64,000 nucleotides of DNA from Acinetobacter gerneri DSM 14967 = CIP 107464 = MTCC 9824. GTDB lineage: Bacteria > Pseudomonadota > Gammaproteobacteria > Pseudomonadales > Moraxellaceae. A model generated the notes under the pieces. The model was not told the origin of the DNA. It saw only the letters and a program-made list of their open reading frames with translations, and did not search any database. A program made the translations under genes and the position numbers. Where the stretch lies: positions 378,065-442,064 of the forward strand of contig NZ_KB849543.1 in assembly GCF_000368565.1 (NCBI RefSeq), in the 5' to 3' direction. Each line of letters opens with the position of its first letter. Position 1 is the first letter of the stretch. Positions 48,485 to 57,909 of this stretch are shown piece after piece.

Positions 48485-48676
48485 ATGCTTTTAAAATTCA
48501 CATTTAAATTTTTAAGTATCTTTATTTCTGTATTAATCTTAGGTGCAATTTTTATCAAAGCATTTTTTAATAATGCACCAATTGAATACTGGATATTATT
48601 AATACCAATATGTTTTGGTTTACCAATAATTGCATCAGTACTTCTAACGAGGAATGAAATTTTAGAATTAGAATAA
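48485..48676 (+). CDS. Small two-helix membrane protein
   Basis: 63 residues from ATG 48485, preceded by AGGTAGGT; a GTG at 48476 is an alternative. Two membrane segments, FKFLSIFISVLILGAIFIKA and YWILLIPICFGLPIIASVLL, leave a short loop with INA-like FFNNAPIE and an acidic C-terminus. Function unknown. Confidence 0.55.
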   Translation: MLLKFTFKFLSIFISVLILGAIFIKAFFNNAPIEYWILLIPICFGLPIIASVLLTRNEILELE

Positions 48677-48759
48677 AAATTTTAGAGGTATTATGGGTAA
48701 TAGTTGGATTAATTTAATATTCTAATGCTGATTTAGTATTAAGCTCATCAATCTTTTAA

Positions 48760-48783
48760 AGCTCACGTTCAGTGGGCTTTTTT
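48760..48783 (+). terminator. Rho-independent terminator
   Basis: Stem AGCTCAC/GTGGGCT (one G-U), 5-base loop, T-run; about 85 bases after the small membrane-protein gene. Confidence 0.75.
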
Positions 48784-48869
48784 GATAAGTGTGAAAAAGT
48801 GAATAATGAAAATAAATAACGACTAGGTGGACAATAAGAAAAATTAAGAATTTTCGAGATTTATACGTA

Positions 48870-48959
48870 ATGAGCTGGCATGAAATTTATGAAGCAGTGA
48901 TTAAGATTTGGGACAATATTCAGTATTTCTTACGGGCTTACTGGGAGCTTCTGTTGTGA
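48870..48959 (+). CDS. Possible 29-residue peptide or remnant
   Basis: ATG 48870 encodes MSWHEIYEAVIKIWDNIQYF, then LRAYWELLL and a stop. Protein-like, with no clear ribosome binding site. It may be an eroded N-terminal fragment. Confidence 0.25.
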   Translation: MSWHEIYEAVIKIWDNIQYFLRAYWELLL

Positions 48960-49187
48960 CTAACTGCTTCTGTTAATATAGCCATGATCTGGCTGTCAGT
49001 AAATTTAGATGTTTTGGTAATCAGCCTTTAGATATAGGTTTGAGCAACAATGTCATTGGTTGAACAAAAATGCAGAAAATAATTCGTTTAGAAGATATTC
49101 AAATTGCCAATAGTTATAGTGGTATTTTAAATTAAATAAAGGACTTATTAATACATGATGTAGACTTAACTAGAACTGAAAAGGGGA

Positions 49188-49487
49188 GTACGTCTAGCTT
49201 TTATTTCGATTTATCCTGATGTAGAGAAATTTTTCGACTACGATTGGCGTAATAAATACAACTCTGAATTTACGGAAGAGCTTACTAAACGTGAAAAAAA
49301 TTTATTACGAAGATTGATGCAAAGAAAAAATGTTGGTGAACTCATAATTGAGCAGAGGGACTCAAAAAAATACTTTTTTAAATTTCATGGTGGTCCATAC
49401 TTTTCCTCTACAAAAGGTCGTTCAAAGATAAAAGGAATCGGTCTAAATCGTTTTATTGGATCACAAAAAATTAGAAGTCAGGAATAG
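49188..49487 (+). pseudogene. About 99-codon ORF lacking a normal start
   Basis: Open after an upstream TAA: FISIYPDVEKFFDYDWRNKY, KREKNLLRRLMQRKNVGELI, FFKFHGGPYFSSTKGRSKIK and a stop at 49485-49487. No ATG, GTG or TTG opens it properly, so it is probably the 3' part of a broken gene. Not recognised. Confidence 0.45.
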
Positions 49488-49508
49488 GCACAAAAATAGT
49501 AACTTAAT

Positions 49509-49521
49509 TTAGAACAGTCCC
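49509..49521. repeat. Solo IS256-family end
   Basis: TTAGAACAGTCCC repeats the right terminus of the IS256 element (47241-47253) in the same orientation, with no transposase attached. Confidence 0.65.
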
Positions 49522-49540
49522 ATTTTTTCTAGTTTCCTTT

Positions 49541-50866
49541 TTAACGAATGCTGTCTAGTAAAAAGTGAGTACTACAAAACTCAGCCCAGTCTGCCATAAG
49601 TGCTTTACGTTTTTCAAGATAGGCTCCACGTAAATAGGCGGCTTCAACTTCATCAGGTAATTTATGGGCAAGTACATGCTCACAAACTTCTCTAGGGTAA
49701 TCCGTCTTATCGGCTGACCAATCACGAAAAGTAGAGCGGAAACCATGTGTTGTAATTACTCGGTTTTGTTTAGGATCAATATAGCCTAAGCCATTTTCTT
49801 TAAGTTTTTGTTCATGCATACGTTTAATTAATGCTGTTAGTGACATATCAGAAAGCATGCCACCACCACGCGGAGCTGGGAAGATAAAATCCTGAGGTTG
49901 GGTATAGGATTTAATGGATTTAAGCAAGGTGATGGCTTCTTGGGATAAGGGAACACGATGTTCCTTATCCGCTTTCATACGCTCTTTAGGTATAGTCCAA
50001 ACTTTAGATTCAAAATCAATTTCTTGCCATTTAGCACCAAAGATTTCACCAGAGCGACATGCCGTTAAAATTGCAAATTCTAAAGCTTTGGGTGAAATGC
50101 TATCTTTCTGACGCAGATGCTGAACAAATTCTGCTACCTGATCATAGGGTAAAGAAGGGTGAGGGCGTGATATCTGTTTTAAATTACCTAGAATAGGTTC
50201 AAGATTACCTTTCCATTCAGCAGGGTTATCACCGACAAAATACTCCATAGCCTTTGCATAATCAAAAATAGTCTCAATACGACCACGAATACGTTTAGCT
50301 GTTTCGTTCTTCTCAGCCCAAATGGGTTCCAAAACTTTGGCAATATCTACTTTATTAATAGAGCCAATCACACGGTCACCTAAAATAGGGTAGATATAAG
50401 TTTCTAACGTGGTCGACCATTGAGCAATATGTTTCTGATTTTTCAACTCACGTGATTTATTGGCAATTACAATCTGAGCACATTCACGGAAAGTACGATT
50501 ACGAAGTTTTTGAATACGTAAAGCTTGAAGTTGATCTTGTTTTTGTTTGATAGGGTCATTCCCATTTCGGATTTGGGCTTTCATTTCATGAGCTTTAGCC
50601 CTTGCTTCGGCTAGTGACACTTCTGGGTAAGAGCCCAATCCAATATCACGGCGATGAAGTTGCTGTTTGCCATTTTCATCAAAGCGCTGACCTACAACAA
50701 CACGTAGAACCCAAGCACGAGAGTCGTTGACAATACGCAGGTGCAAACCATTGACACCGCCTACAGCATGCCTTCCATTTCCTTTGATTTTTGCTACACT
50801 GAGCGCAGAGAGTTCTTTGGCTTTCTTAGGCATAGGCTTGTTCTTGTCCCACATAAAAACCCACAT
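49541..50866 (-). CDS. intS: P4-type tyrosine integrase of the island
   Basis: 441 residues. The N-terminal DUF4102 arm-binding domain has RRDIGLGSYPEVSLAEARAK; the catalytic domain has LTACRSGEIFGAKW (Arg), HGFRSTFRDW (H..R) and an AAYLRGAYLEKR region with the probable tyrosine. Begins at ATG 50866, or at a downstream ATG in MWDKNKPMPKKAKE. Transcribed away from attR, 119 bp from the repeat, the P4 arrangement. It should excise and insert the island at tRNA-Ser. The start overlaps two CCCACAT sites, suggesting autoregulation. The symbol is only indicative of the P4 integrase type. Confidence 0.88.
   Translation of the reverse strand: MWVFMWDKNKPMPKKAKELSALSVAKIKGNGRHAVGGVNGLHLRIVNDSRAWVLRVVVGQRFDENGKQQLHRRDIGLGSYPEVSLAEARAKAHEMKAQIRNGNDPIKQKQDQLQALRIQKLRNRTFRECAQIVIANKSRELKNQKHIAQWSTTLETYIYPILGDRVIGSINKVDIAKVLEPIWAEKNETAKRIRGRIETIFDYAKAMEYFVGDNPAEWKGNLEPILGNLKQISRPHPSLPYDQVAEFVQHLRQKDSISPKALEFAILTACRSGEIFGAKWQEIDFESKVWTIPKERMKADKEHRVPLSQEAITLLKSIKSYTQPQDFIFPAPRGGGMLSDMSLTALIKRMHEQKLKENGLGYIDPKQNRVITTHGFRSTFRDWSADKTDYPREVCEHVLAHKLPDEVEAAYLRGAYLEKRKALMADWAEFCSTHFLLDSIR
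50848..50866. promoter_or_regulatory. Paired CCCACAT sites overlapping the integrase start
   Basis: CCCACAT at 50848-50854 and 50860-50866, same orientation and 12-bp spacing as at 8174-8192. Candidate integrase arm sites. Confidence 0.5.
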
Positions 50867-50984
50867 AGAATACTGGAAATGATTGGGTTTGGCAAGACGT
50901 GGTTAGATTAACATTTACATAAGTTATTGAAAAATAGATTTATGTTGGATTGGGTTGGACGGCATAATACAGGTGTTATACGGA

Positions 50985-50998
50985 CACCGCTTCCGCCA
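50985..50998 (+). repeat. attR: 14-bp direct repeat of the tRNA-Ser 3' end
   Basis: Exact copy of 8104-8117. No tRNA precedes it, so this is the duplicated end. Confidence 0.85.
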
Positions 50999-51011
50999 TA
51001 TTCTTAAAAAA

Positions 51012-51037
51012 GCCCTTGTTTTTACAAGGGCTTTTTT
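51012..51037 (+). terminator. Original tRNA-Ser terminator displaced by the island
   Basis: Stem GCCCTTG/CAAGGGC with six T. It closely matches the hairpin at 8131-8156. Confidence 0.8.
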
Positions 51038-51529
51038 ATTATTTAAGCATCAACAGTATAAGTTGATCATTATGTATAATAAAAACGTGTATTTTCAAAC
51101 AAAGCTAAACATGTATATATCATCATCACCTTAGCTTTAAAGCTTATGCCCGATTAGGATTTATGAAGTAATATTTGATTCAATAATATAGAAATACTCT
51201 GTCAAATTATGCGGTAGAAAATAAAACAAAATAATGCCTAAAACCCTGAGAATGAAACCTAGGTGTGTGGAGTTGTATTCACTTGCTTTGCTAAATTAGC
51301 TATATATCTTCAAAGAGTTATCAGTATTTTTATTTTCAAAGCCAAATTTTTATTTGGCTTTTTTTGTCTGATTAAAATAAAAGATTGTTTATTGCATGCA
51401 ACATGCTAGTATAATTATTAAGCAAATATACATAACGAAGTTTCGAGTTTATTTCATTTGGGATCAAGCTTTTTATATGAAATGAACATCTCATGTAAGG
51501 GAAAAAGAAATCAGATCAAAAGGGAAGAT
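51038..51529. other. Intergenic region with a terminator hairpin
   Basis: An 8-bp stem AAGCCAAA/TTTGGCTT (51339-51346, 51353-51360) with a T-run lies ahead of the amidohydrolase gene. It could attenuate that operon. No gene seen. Confidence 0.5.
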
Positions 51530-52447
51530 ATGAATAAATACGACAGTTCTCATCATAGACTTATCAGTTCGGAACATCTTGAATATTGTTTAGCACCATT
51601 AAAGCAATTTCAGGACATTGCTTTTACTGTTCCAGATGGTGCTTGTGATACACATGCACATGTTGTCGCTAATGATATGAAAAGCTATCCAATGGTCGAA
51701 AATCGCAGTTATACGCCACATCCTGCAACTGAGTCAGATTATTTGAATATGCTTGATCAAACTCAAATGACACGTGGCGTATTGGTTCAAATTAGTGTGT
51801 ACGGTACAGACAATCGTTACATGCTTGAAGTGCTATCCCGCCATCCCGATCGTTTGCGTGGCATCGCCGTGGTTGATGCTGATATTTCTGAAAATGAGTT
51901 ATTGAAAATGCATGAATTGGGCGTAAGAGGATTGCGGATCAATGTGCTATTTGGTGGTGGAATTGGCTTTGATGCGATGGAGCGATTGGCAGCTAAAATC
52001 AAACCTTTGGGATGGCATATGCAGTTTTTGATGAATGCTGCTGATATTCCTGAATTGATGCCTCGTTTAAAAAAATTACCTGTGATTGGTGTTGTTGATC
52101 ATATGGGGCATACACCTGTTGCATCTGGACTAGAAAGTCCTGCTATGCAGGGATTGACTCATTTAATGCAGGAAAATGGTTGGTGGGTCAAATTATCTGG
52201 TGCTTATCGTATCAGTGAACATTTCCCTGATTTTCAAGATGTAAATGCTTGGGCAAAAAAGCTGTATATGACTGCACCGAAACAATGTGTTTGGGGGAGT
52301 GATTGGCCTCATGTGTCTTTAACTCAAATGCCTGATACTGGTGCCTTGCTCAATCAATTTCCAAACTGGCTCGTCCATCCCCAAGATATCGAGCAGGTTT
52401 TGGTTAAAAATCCACAACAACTCTATGGGTTTGCTGAACTTTACTAA
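51530..52447 (+). CDS. Amidohydrolase family 2 protein (PDC-lactonase-like)
   Basis: 305 residues from ATG 51530, with GGGAAG just upstream; a longer frame from 51458 lacks a ribosome site. Metal-dependent TIM-barrel hydrolase: ACDTHAHVV near 38 (HxH), VVDHMGH (conserved histidine) near 190 and WGSDWPHVS (Asp) near 265. The family includes 2-pyrone-4,6-dicarboxylate lactonase and related enzymes of aromatic or dicarboxylate breakdown. The MFS gene starts 8 bases downstream and probably imports the substrate, but the substrate is not evident. Confidence 0.82.
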   Translation: MNKYDSSHHRLISSEHLEYCLAPLKQFQDIAFTVPDGACDTHAHVVANDMKSYPMVENRSYTPHPATESDYLNMLDQTQMTRGVLVQISVYGTDNRYMLEVLSRHPDRLRGIAVVDADISENELLKMHELGVRGLRINVLFGGGIGFDAMERLAAKIKPLGWHMQFLMNAADIPELMPRLKKLPVIGVVDHMGHTPVASGLESPAMQGLTHLMQENGWWVKLSGAYRISEHFPDFQDVNAWAKKLYMTAPKQCVWGSDWPHVSLTQMPDTGALLNQFPNWLVHPQDIEQVLVKNPQQLYGFAELY

Positions 52448-52455
52448 GGAGAATA

Positions 52456-53691
52456 ATGATGCGTTGGTATAAGGATTTGAACGCGACAGAAAAGAAAACC
52501 TTTGTAGGTGCATTTGGCGGTTGGGCAATTGATGCACTCGATTTTATGGTTTTTACCTTTGTTATTTCGACATTGATTACACTTTGGGGAATCGAAAAAA
52601 GCCAAGCAGGGATGCTTGGTACGGTGACCCTTTTATTTTCTGCGTTGGGTGGTTGGATTGCGGGAATTTTGGCTGATAAATATGGACGAGTACGTATTTT
52701 ACAATACACCATTTTATGGTTTTCGGTATGTACTGTACTCATAGGATTCGCGCAAAATTTCGAGCAGTTATTTATACTTAGAGCATTGCAAGGCTTAGGC
52801 TTTGGTGGTGAATGGGCGGTTGGTTCTGTATTGATGGGAGAAATCGTTCGTTCAGAACATCGTGGAAAAGCAGTCGGTACTGTGCAAAGTGGTTGGGCAA
52901 TTGGTTGGGGGATGGCTGCACTGTTGTATACCATTGCGTTTTCAGTATTACCGCCCGAAATCGCTTGGCGTTCAATGTTCTGGATTTGTGTACTTCCGGC
53001 ATTTTTGGTGCTTTATATCCGTAAGCATGTTCCCGAGCCTGAGATTTTTAAACAAACCAAAGAAAAGGCAACGACAAAAGTAAGTTTTTGGGAAATATTT
53101 TCACCAAAACTTATTAAAAATACTGTACTTACTGCGATATTGTGTACTGGTGTTCAAGGCGGATACTATGCGATTACTACATGGTTACCGACTTATTTGA
53201 AGACGGAAAAAGGTTTATCCGTACTCAATACAGGTGGTTATCTTGGGGTGATTATTTTAGGTTCGTTCATTGGCTATATCACAGGTGCCTATATGACGGA
53301 CCGCTTTGGGCGTAAAGCAAATTTATTGATTTTTTCAGTACTTTGTTGCCTCAGTGTTTATTTTTATACTCAATTCCAGCTCACCAATGAATTGATGCTG
53401 ATTTTAGGTTTTCCGCTTGGTTTTGCAGCCTCTGGTATTTTTAGTGGATTAGGTGCGTATTTAACCGAGCTATTTCCAAATGAGCTTCGTGCCAATGGAC
53501 AAGGTTTTGCATATAATTTTGGTCGAGGAATTGGGGCATTATTTCCAACATTAGTCGGCTTTTTAGCGCAAAAAAATGGTTTGGGGTGGGCTATCGGGGT
53601 TTTCGCTGGTGGGGCATATCTGGTGGTGATCGTGATTACTTTATTTTTACCAGAAACCAAAGGTCGGGATTTATTTGAAAATAATTCATAG
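52456..53691 (+). CDS. MFS transporter (aromatic-acid/H+ symporter-like)
   Basis: 411 residues with about twelve membrane segments. N-terminal GGWAIDALDFMVFTFVISTL has the Asp-containing TM1 of AAHS-type carriers. The loop 2-3 motif GILADKYGRVR, the loop 8-9 copy YMTDRFGRKAN and ALQGLGFGGEWAVGSVLMGE are intact. It is co-transcribed with the amidohydrolase and probably brings in its substrate or a precursor, perhaps an organic or aromatic acid. Confidence 0.85.
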   Translation: MMRWYKDLNATEKKTFVGAFGGWAIDALDFMVFTFVISTLITLWGIEKSQAGMLGTVTLLFSALGGWIAGILADKYGRVRILQYTILWFSVCTVLIGFAQNFEQLFILRALQGLGFGGEWAVGSVLMGEIVRSEHRGKAVGTVQSGWAIGWGMAALLYTIAFSVLPPEIAWRSMFWICVLPAFLVLYIRKHVPEPEIFKQTKEKATTKVSFWEIFSPKLIKNTVLTAILCTGVQGGYYAITTWLPTYLKTEKGLSVLNTGGYLGVIILGSFIGYITGAYMTDRFGRKANLLIFSVLCCLSVYFYTQFQLTNELMLILGFPLGFAASGIFSGLGAYLTELFPNELRANGQGFAYNFGRGIGALFPTLVGFLAQKNGLGWAIGVFAGGAYLVVIVITLFLPETKGRDLFENNS

Positions 53692-53788
53692 CAGATGTTT
53701 AGTCGTGGATGAAATATTCTATGTCTAAGGCTTGCTAAACAAGGATAGATTATAGATAGAAGCTATTTATTAGATCTCATAAACATTT

Positions 53789-53825
53789 GTTGGACTGAGT
53801 GGATATTGTGATCCACCAGTCCAAC
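53789..53825. terminator. Long hairpin between convergent operons
   Basis: A 15-bp stem with one bulge (53789-53804, 53811-53825) and loop ATTGTG separates the MFS and cysteine desulfurase genes. It lacks a T-run. Confidence 0.55.
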
Positions 53826-53848
53826 GATTGACACGCTGCTTTTAAAAA

Positions 53849-55789
53849 CTATTGAAAAGAATGTTTATTCCTTGCTAGCTGATGCAATACTGAAACCAAT
53901 AAATCAATTTCTTCAGTGGTATTGTAGAAAGCTAGAGAAGGGCGAACAGTTTGCTCTACACCAAAACGCCTTAAAATGGGCTGCGCGCAGTGATGCCCTG
54001 AACGAACCGCTATACCATGTTGATTTAACGCTTGCCCAACTTGTTCAGTGCTATAACCTTTCAAAACAAAAGACATGACACTGGCTTTGTTTTTGGCTGT
54101 ACCAATTGGACGTAGATGAGGCACACTTGCCAAAGCATTTTGACCATATTCAAGCAAATCATGTTCATAACGAGCAATATTATGAATACCGACTTGCTCA
54201 ACATATTCGAGTGCAGCACCTAAACCAACAGCATCCGCAATATTTCCAGTGCCAGCTTCAAATTTGTTTGGAGCAGGTTGGTAGACCACTTGTTCAAATG
54301 TGACATCTTGAATCATATTGCCGCCACCTTCCCAAACAGGCATGCTGTCTAAGATTTCAGATTTGGCATAGACTGCACCAATCCCTGTAGGACCAAACAC
54401 TTTATGTCCTGAAAATACAAAAAAATCAGCATCGATTGCTTGTACATCGGTTGGCATATGCGAAACAGACTGTGCGCCATCGACCAAGACTTTAACTCCT
54501 TTGGCATGGGCAATTTGAATCACTTCAGCCACAGGGGTAACTGTTCCCAATGCATTGGAAACTTGGGTAATGGATACCAATTTTGTTCGCTCATTAATCA
54601 GTTTAGGTACTTCTTCTAAAATGATTTGTCCCGTGTCGTCTACAGGAATGACACGCAATTTTGCCCCTGTTTTTTTGGTTAATTGAAACCATGGAACGAT
54701 GTTGGCATGGTGCTCTAGATGCGATACTAAAATCTCATCTCCCTCAGTGATATTTTGCTCGCCCCAAGTTTTTGCGATTAGGTTGATCCCTTCGGTTGTA
54801 CCACGCACAAAAATAATATTTTTAGACGAAGGCGCACCGATAAATCGAGCCACTACATTGCGTGCATGTTCATAAGCATCAGTAGCACGAGCTGCCAATT
54901 CATGTGCCGCTCGGTGAATATTTGAATTTTCATGCTGATAAAAATAAGCAATCCGATCAATCACGCTTTGCGGTTTTTGCGTAGTTGCTGCATTATCAAA
55001 CCATACCAAAGGTCGCCCATTGACACGTTCTTGCAATATCGGAAAATCACGACGAATACGCTGAATATCTAAGGGTTGAGCTGTACTAGAGGGAATAATC
55101 AACGTAGATTGATCCACTTTTTTATTTTCTAGCTGTGGCAAATCAAGAAAATAAAAAGACTGTTCTGGATGTGCATATTTTCGATCATTTTCAAGCAATG
55201 GTTTGAGACCATCGCCATGCGGCAGCTTAAATGATTCAGCGATAGCATAATTATCCGATACAGGATTTGATGGCGTCACTTCAGGCTTAGAAAAATCATT
55301 TAAAAAATAAAATCCCGAATTCGCATCATTTTTTGGTAAAGCATTTTCAATCTGAGGAATGTTTGCAGGATTTTTCAATACTTCTGGAGCATGCGGTTCA
55401 AAAGGTGGCTTTGGAATGTTGGCTCCACCAATGACAGGTGCAGAAGCAATCGCCCGGCGTTCAGGATAATCTGGATAATTGGGAATATGATCCGGAAGTT
55501 CTGGATTGATACTTTTCTGATAGGCAATATTGGGCGCACGTGCACTCAAAGCTGCGATCGGTTCAGCAGGTTGAGGGGGATGAGGTGGCGGTGCAAAATT
55601 GGGCAGATCCAAATTTAATCCAGACGAGTTTCCTGTATTTGGCAAATTTGAAAAGAATTCGTTTGCCAATTTTTGCAAGGTCGCTTCATCAGGAAAATTT
55701 GAGGGTGGTGTGATGCCAACGGGCGTCACACTTCCCAAATCTGACACACCTGCACTACTCAAATTATTTGTAGTTAACTGGGTAGTCAT
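53849..55789 (-). CDS. Encapsulin-associated cysteine desulfurase (SufS-like, with cargo tail)
   Basis: 646 residues from ATG 55789. The first 230 are proline- and asparagine-rich and disordered, the known cargo-loading extension of family 2A encapsulin desulfurases. The rest is a SufS-type enzyme: VWFDNAATTQKP, HLEHHANIVPW, PLP-lysine in FSGHKVFGPTGIG and active Cys601 in SGHHCAQP. It takes sulfur from L-cysteine, giving alanine and a persulfide. It overlaps the shell gene by 26 bases, so shell and cargo are co-translated. In Acinetobacter this pair is reported to store elemental sulfur within the shell. Confidence 0.92.
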   Translation of the reverse strand: MTTQLTTNNLSSAGVSDLGSVTPVGITPPSNFPDEATLQKLANEFFSNLPNTGNSSGLNLDLPNFAPPPHPPQPAEPIAALSARAPNIAYQKSINPELPDHIPNYPDYPERRAIASAPVIGGANIPKPPFEPHAPEVLKNPANIPQIENALPKNDANSGFYFLNDFSKPEVTPSNPVSDNYAIAESFKLPHGDGLKPLLENDRKYAHPEQSFYFLDLPQLENKKVDQSTLIIPSSTAQPLDIQRIRRDFPILQERVNGRPLVWFDNAATTQKPQSVIDRIAYFYQHENSNIHRAAHELAARATDAYEHARNVVARFIGAPSSKNIIFVRGTTEGINLIAKTWGEQNITEGDEILVSHLEHHANIVPWFQLTKKTGAKLRVIPVDDTGQIILEEVPKLINERTKLVSITQVSNALGTVTPVAEVIQIAHAKGVKVLVDGAQSVSHMPTDVQAIDADFFVFSGHKVFGPTGIGAVYAKSEILDSMPVWEGGGNMIQDVTFEQVVYQPAPNKFEAGTGNIADAVGLGAALEYVEQVGIHNIARYEHDLLEYGQNALASVPHLRPIGTAKNKASVMSFVLKGYSTEQVGQALNQHGIAVRSGHHCAQPILRRFGVEQTVRPSLAFYNTTEEIDLLVSVLHQLARNKHSFQ

Positions 55790-56696
55790 GATATTTATCA
55801 ACCTCTACATCGTCTAAAACGGCTAGTGCATCTGGAGTAAGAACAGCCAATGAGCAATAAAGTGAAATTAAATATGATGCAATTGCATTGCGATTAATTC
55901 CCATAAAACGAACAGATAGCCCTGGAGATTGTTCGCCTGCCAGTCCGGGTTGGAATAACCCCACGATACCTTGGCGTTTTTCTCCAACACGTAGCAAGAT
56001 AATTTTGGTTTTTCCATCCTCAATAGCGATTTTATTTGATGGAATAAGAGGAACACCGCGCCAAGTAATAAACTGAGAACCAAATAAACTTACCGTTGGC
56101 GGTGGTACGCCACGACGAGTACATTCACGGCCAAAAGCTGCAATGGCATCTGGATGAGCGAGGAAAAAGCCCGGTTCTTTCCATACTTTACGTAACAAAT
56201 CATCTAAATCATCAGGGGTAGGTGGACCATTCAATGTAGAAATACGCTGATCATCTGAAACGCTTGCCAGCAAGCCATACTCTGGGTTGTTGATCAGTTC
56301 ACTTTCTTGACGTTCTTTAATACTTTCAATGGTTAAGCGAAGTTGTTCTTTGATTTGATCGTGTGGGCTACTATATAAATCAGCCACACGAGTATGAATG
56401 TCTAAAACTGTCGATACGCCATTTAAAAAATATTCACGTGGCGCAGCATCATAATCCACAAAGGTTTGCGGCAATGTTGCTTGATCGCGTTGAGTACAGG
56501 CAACTTGAATATCATCGGTATTACTGACTTGGTTTACTCGGTAAATACCTGCTTCAACAGGGACCCATTGCAGTAAATGTGTCAACCAACGTGGTGTTAT
56601 GCTTGACAGTTGTGGTGCGGTTTTCGTGGCATTGGCAAGTTGCCTTGCTGCATGGTCACCCAGTGCAAGCTGAACTTTATCTGCATTTTTAGACAT
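55764..56696 (-). CDS. Family 2A encapsulin shell protein (SrpI-like)
   Basis: 310 residues, HK97-type fold family 2A: LSSITPRWLTHLLQWVPVEA, AAPREYFLNGVSTVLDIHTR, GPPTPDDLDDLLRKVWKEPG and the C-terminal LFQPGLAGEQSPGLSVRFMG. It assembles the icosahedral nanocompartment. Gene order rhodanese, serine acetyltransferase, shell, desulfurase is the standard family 2A sulfur operon. Complete with no odd residues visible. Confidence 0.93.
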   Translation of the reverse strand: MSKNADKVQLALGDHAARQLANATKTAPQLSSITPRWLTHLLQWVPVEAGIYRVNQVSNTDDIQVACTQRDQATLPQTFVDYDAAPREYFLNGVSTVLDIHTRVADLYSSPHDQIKEQLRLTIESIKERQESELINNPEYGLLASVSDDQRISTLNGPPTPDDLDDLLRKVWKEPGFFLAHPDAIAAFGRECTRRGVPPPTVSLFGSQFITWRGVPLIPSNKIAIEDGKTKIILLRVGEKRQGIVGLFQPGLAGEQSPGLSVRFMGINRNAIASYLISLYCSLAVLTPDALAVLDDVEVDKYHDYPVNYK

Positions 56697-56864
56697 GAAA
56701 ATACTATCCTCATCTTTATATGTGGTGTTAAAAGTGTGTTAAACGCGTTGTTTTAAAATGATTAAAGCTTTGTTTTTACAGTAATAATGAATTATTTTTA
56801 AACTGCATTTTTACTATAAATAAGATTGATTAATATGTTTTTTTCTCCTTGATTTAGTCATTCA

Positions 56865-57815
56865 TTAGGCATCTGATTTATTATGCTTTTCGATAGGGGA
56901 TTGATAAATTTGACTACCCGCAGGCACGCTATGGGTTAACCAAACATTTCCGCCGATACTTGATCCTTGACCAATGACAATACGTCCTAAAATAGTTGCG
57001 CCAGCATAGATCACAACATCATCTTCGACAGTAGGATGGCGGGTATAGTCTTTTTTGAGCGCGCCCTGTTCATCGAGTTCAAAGCGTTTTGCACCTAAGG
57101 TGACGGCTTGATAAATTCGAACACGTTCACCTATGACACATGTTTCACCAATGACAACACCAGTGCCATGATCAATAAAAAAGCCTGCGCCAATTTTTGC
57201 TCCGGGATGGATATCAATGCCTGTAGCAGAATGAGCAAGCTCTGAAATTACCCGAGAAAGAAGGGGAACACTGGCATAAAGTTGGTGTGCAATGCGATGG
57301 TAAATAATGGCAAAAATGCCCGGATAGCAAAGCAGAACCTCATCCACACTATGTGCAGCAGGATCGCCGTGATATGCAGCAGAAACATCTGCATCCAAGA
57401 GGCGACGAATATCAGCTAATGTATTTGCAAAATCCTGTACGATAATTTTGGCTAAGGTATCTTGTTGATCATAAATAGGGTGTTCTAAGGGTTCTGCTAT
57501 ATTTACATTTTTACGGTTAAATTCACGCTTTTTTTCATATTTTAGAGTGAGTTTAACTTGGCTGAAAAGTGCAGTTAAAACATGATCTAAAGTATAAGAA
57601 ATATAATAATCTTCAGTTTCTTGACGAAGATCAGCAGGACCAAGACGCATTGGAAAAAGAATCCCGCATAGATCATCTAAAATAGATTTTAAAGCTTCTT
57701 TTGAAGGCAATTCACGACCACCAAATTCTTTAATTCGATGTTGTTGTTCACGCCAATCATGACGAGCTTGTTGTAAACCTTCAACGACAGGTTGGATTTT
57801 CCACTGCGTCATCAT
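56865..57815 (-). CDS. Serine O-acetyltransferase
   Basis: 316 residues. The N-terminal helical domain is followed by a left-handed beta helix with hexapeptides (GIDIHPGAKIGAGFFIDHGT, GVVIGETCVIGERVRIYQAV) and the catalytic histidine in IDHGTG near 216. It makes O-acetylserine from serine and acetyl-CoA, the precursor for cysteine. It is of the EpsC/NifP-like type rather than the shorter CysE. Within the encapsulin operon it should feed cysteine to the desulfurase. Confidence 0.88.
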   Translation of the reverse strand: MMTQWKIQPVVEGLQQARHDWREQQHRIKEFGGRELPSKEALKSILDDLCGILFPMRLGPADLRQETEDYYISYTLDHVLTALFSQVKLTLKYEKKREFNRKNVNIAEPLEHPIYDQQDTLAKIIVQDFANTLADIRRLLDADVSAAYHGDPAAHSVDEVLLCYPGIFAIIYHRIAHQLYASVPLLSRVISELAHSATGIDIHPGAKIGAGFFIDHGTGVVIGETCVIGERVRIYQAVTLGAKRFELDEQGALKKDYTRHPTVEDDVVIYAGATILGRIVIGQGSSIGGNVWLTHSVPAGSQIYQSPIEKHNKSDA

Positions 57816-57909
57816 CGTTCCTTATTTTTGTGATTATGAAATTGAATAGTCATGTGATTGAGCTCGGATCATCAATCAAAGCGTATTTTCCAACAGCTTT
57901 AAAATTCAG

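Noticed and set aside
50985..50998. A second tRNA-Ser gene at the right end
   Set aside because: Only the last 14 bases are present; there is no acceptor 5' strand, D arm or anticodon arm upstream.
52404..53660. Several long reverse-strand frames opposite the MFS transporter
   Set aside because: They are shadows of the transporter reading frame, and all sequence features fit the forward gene.
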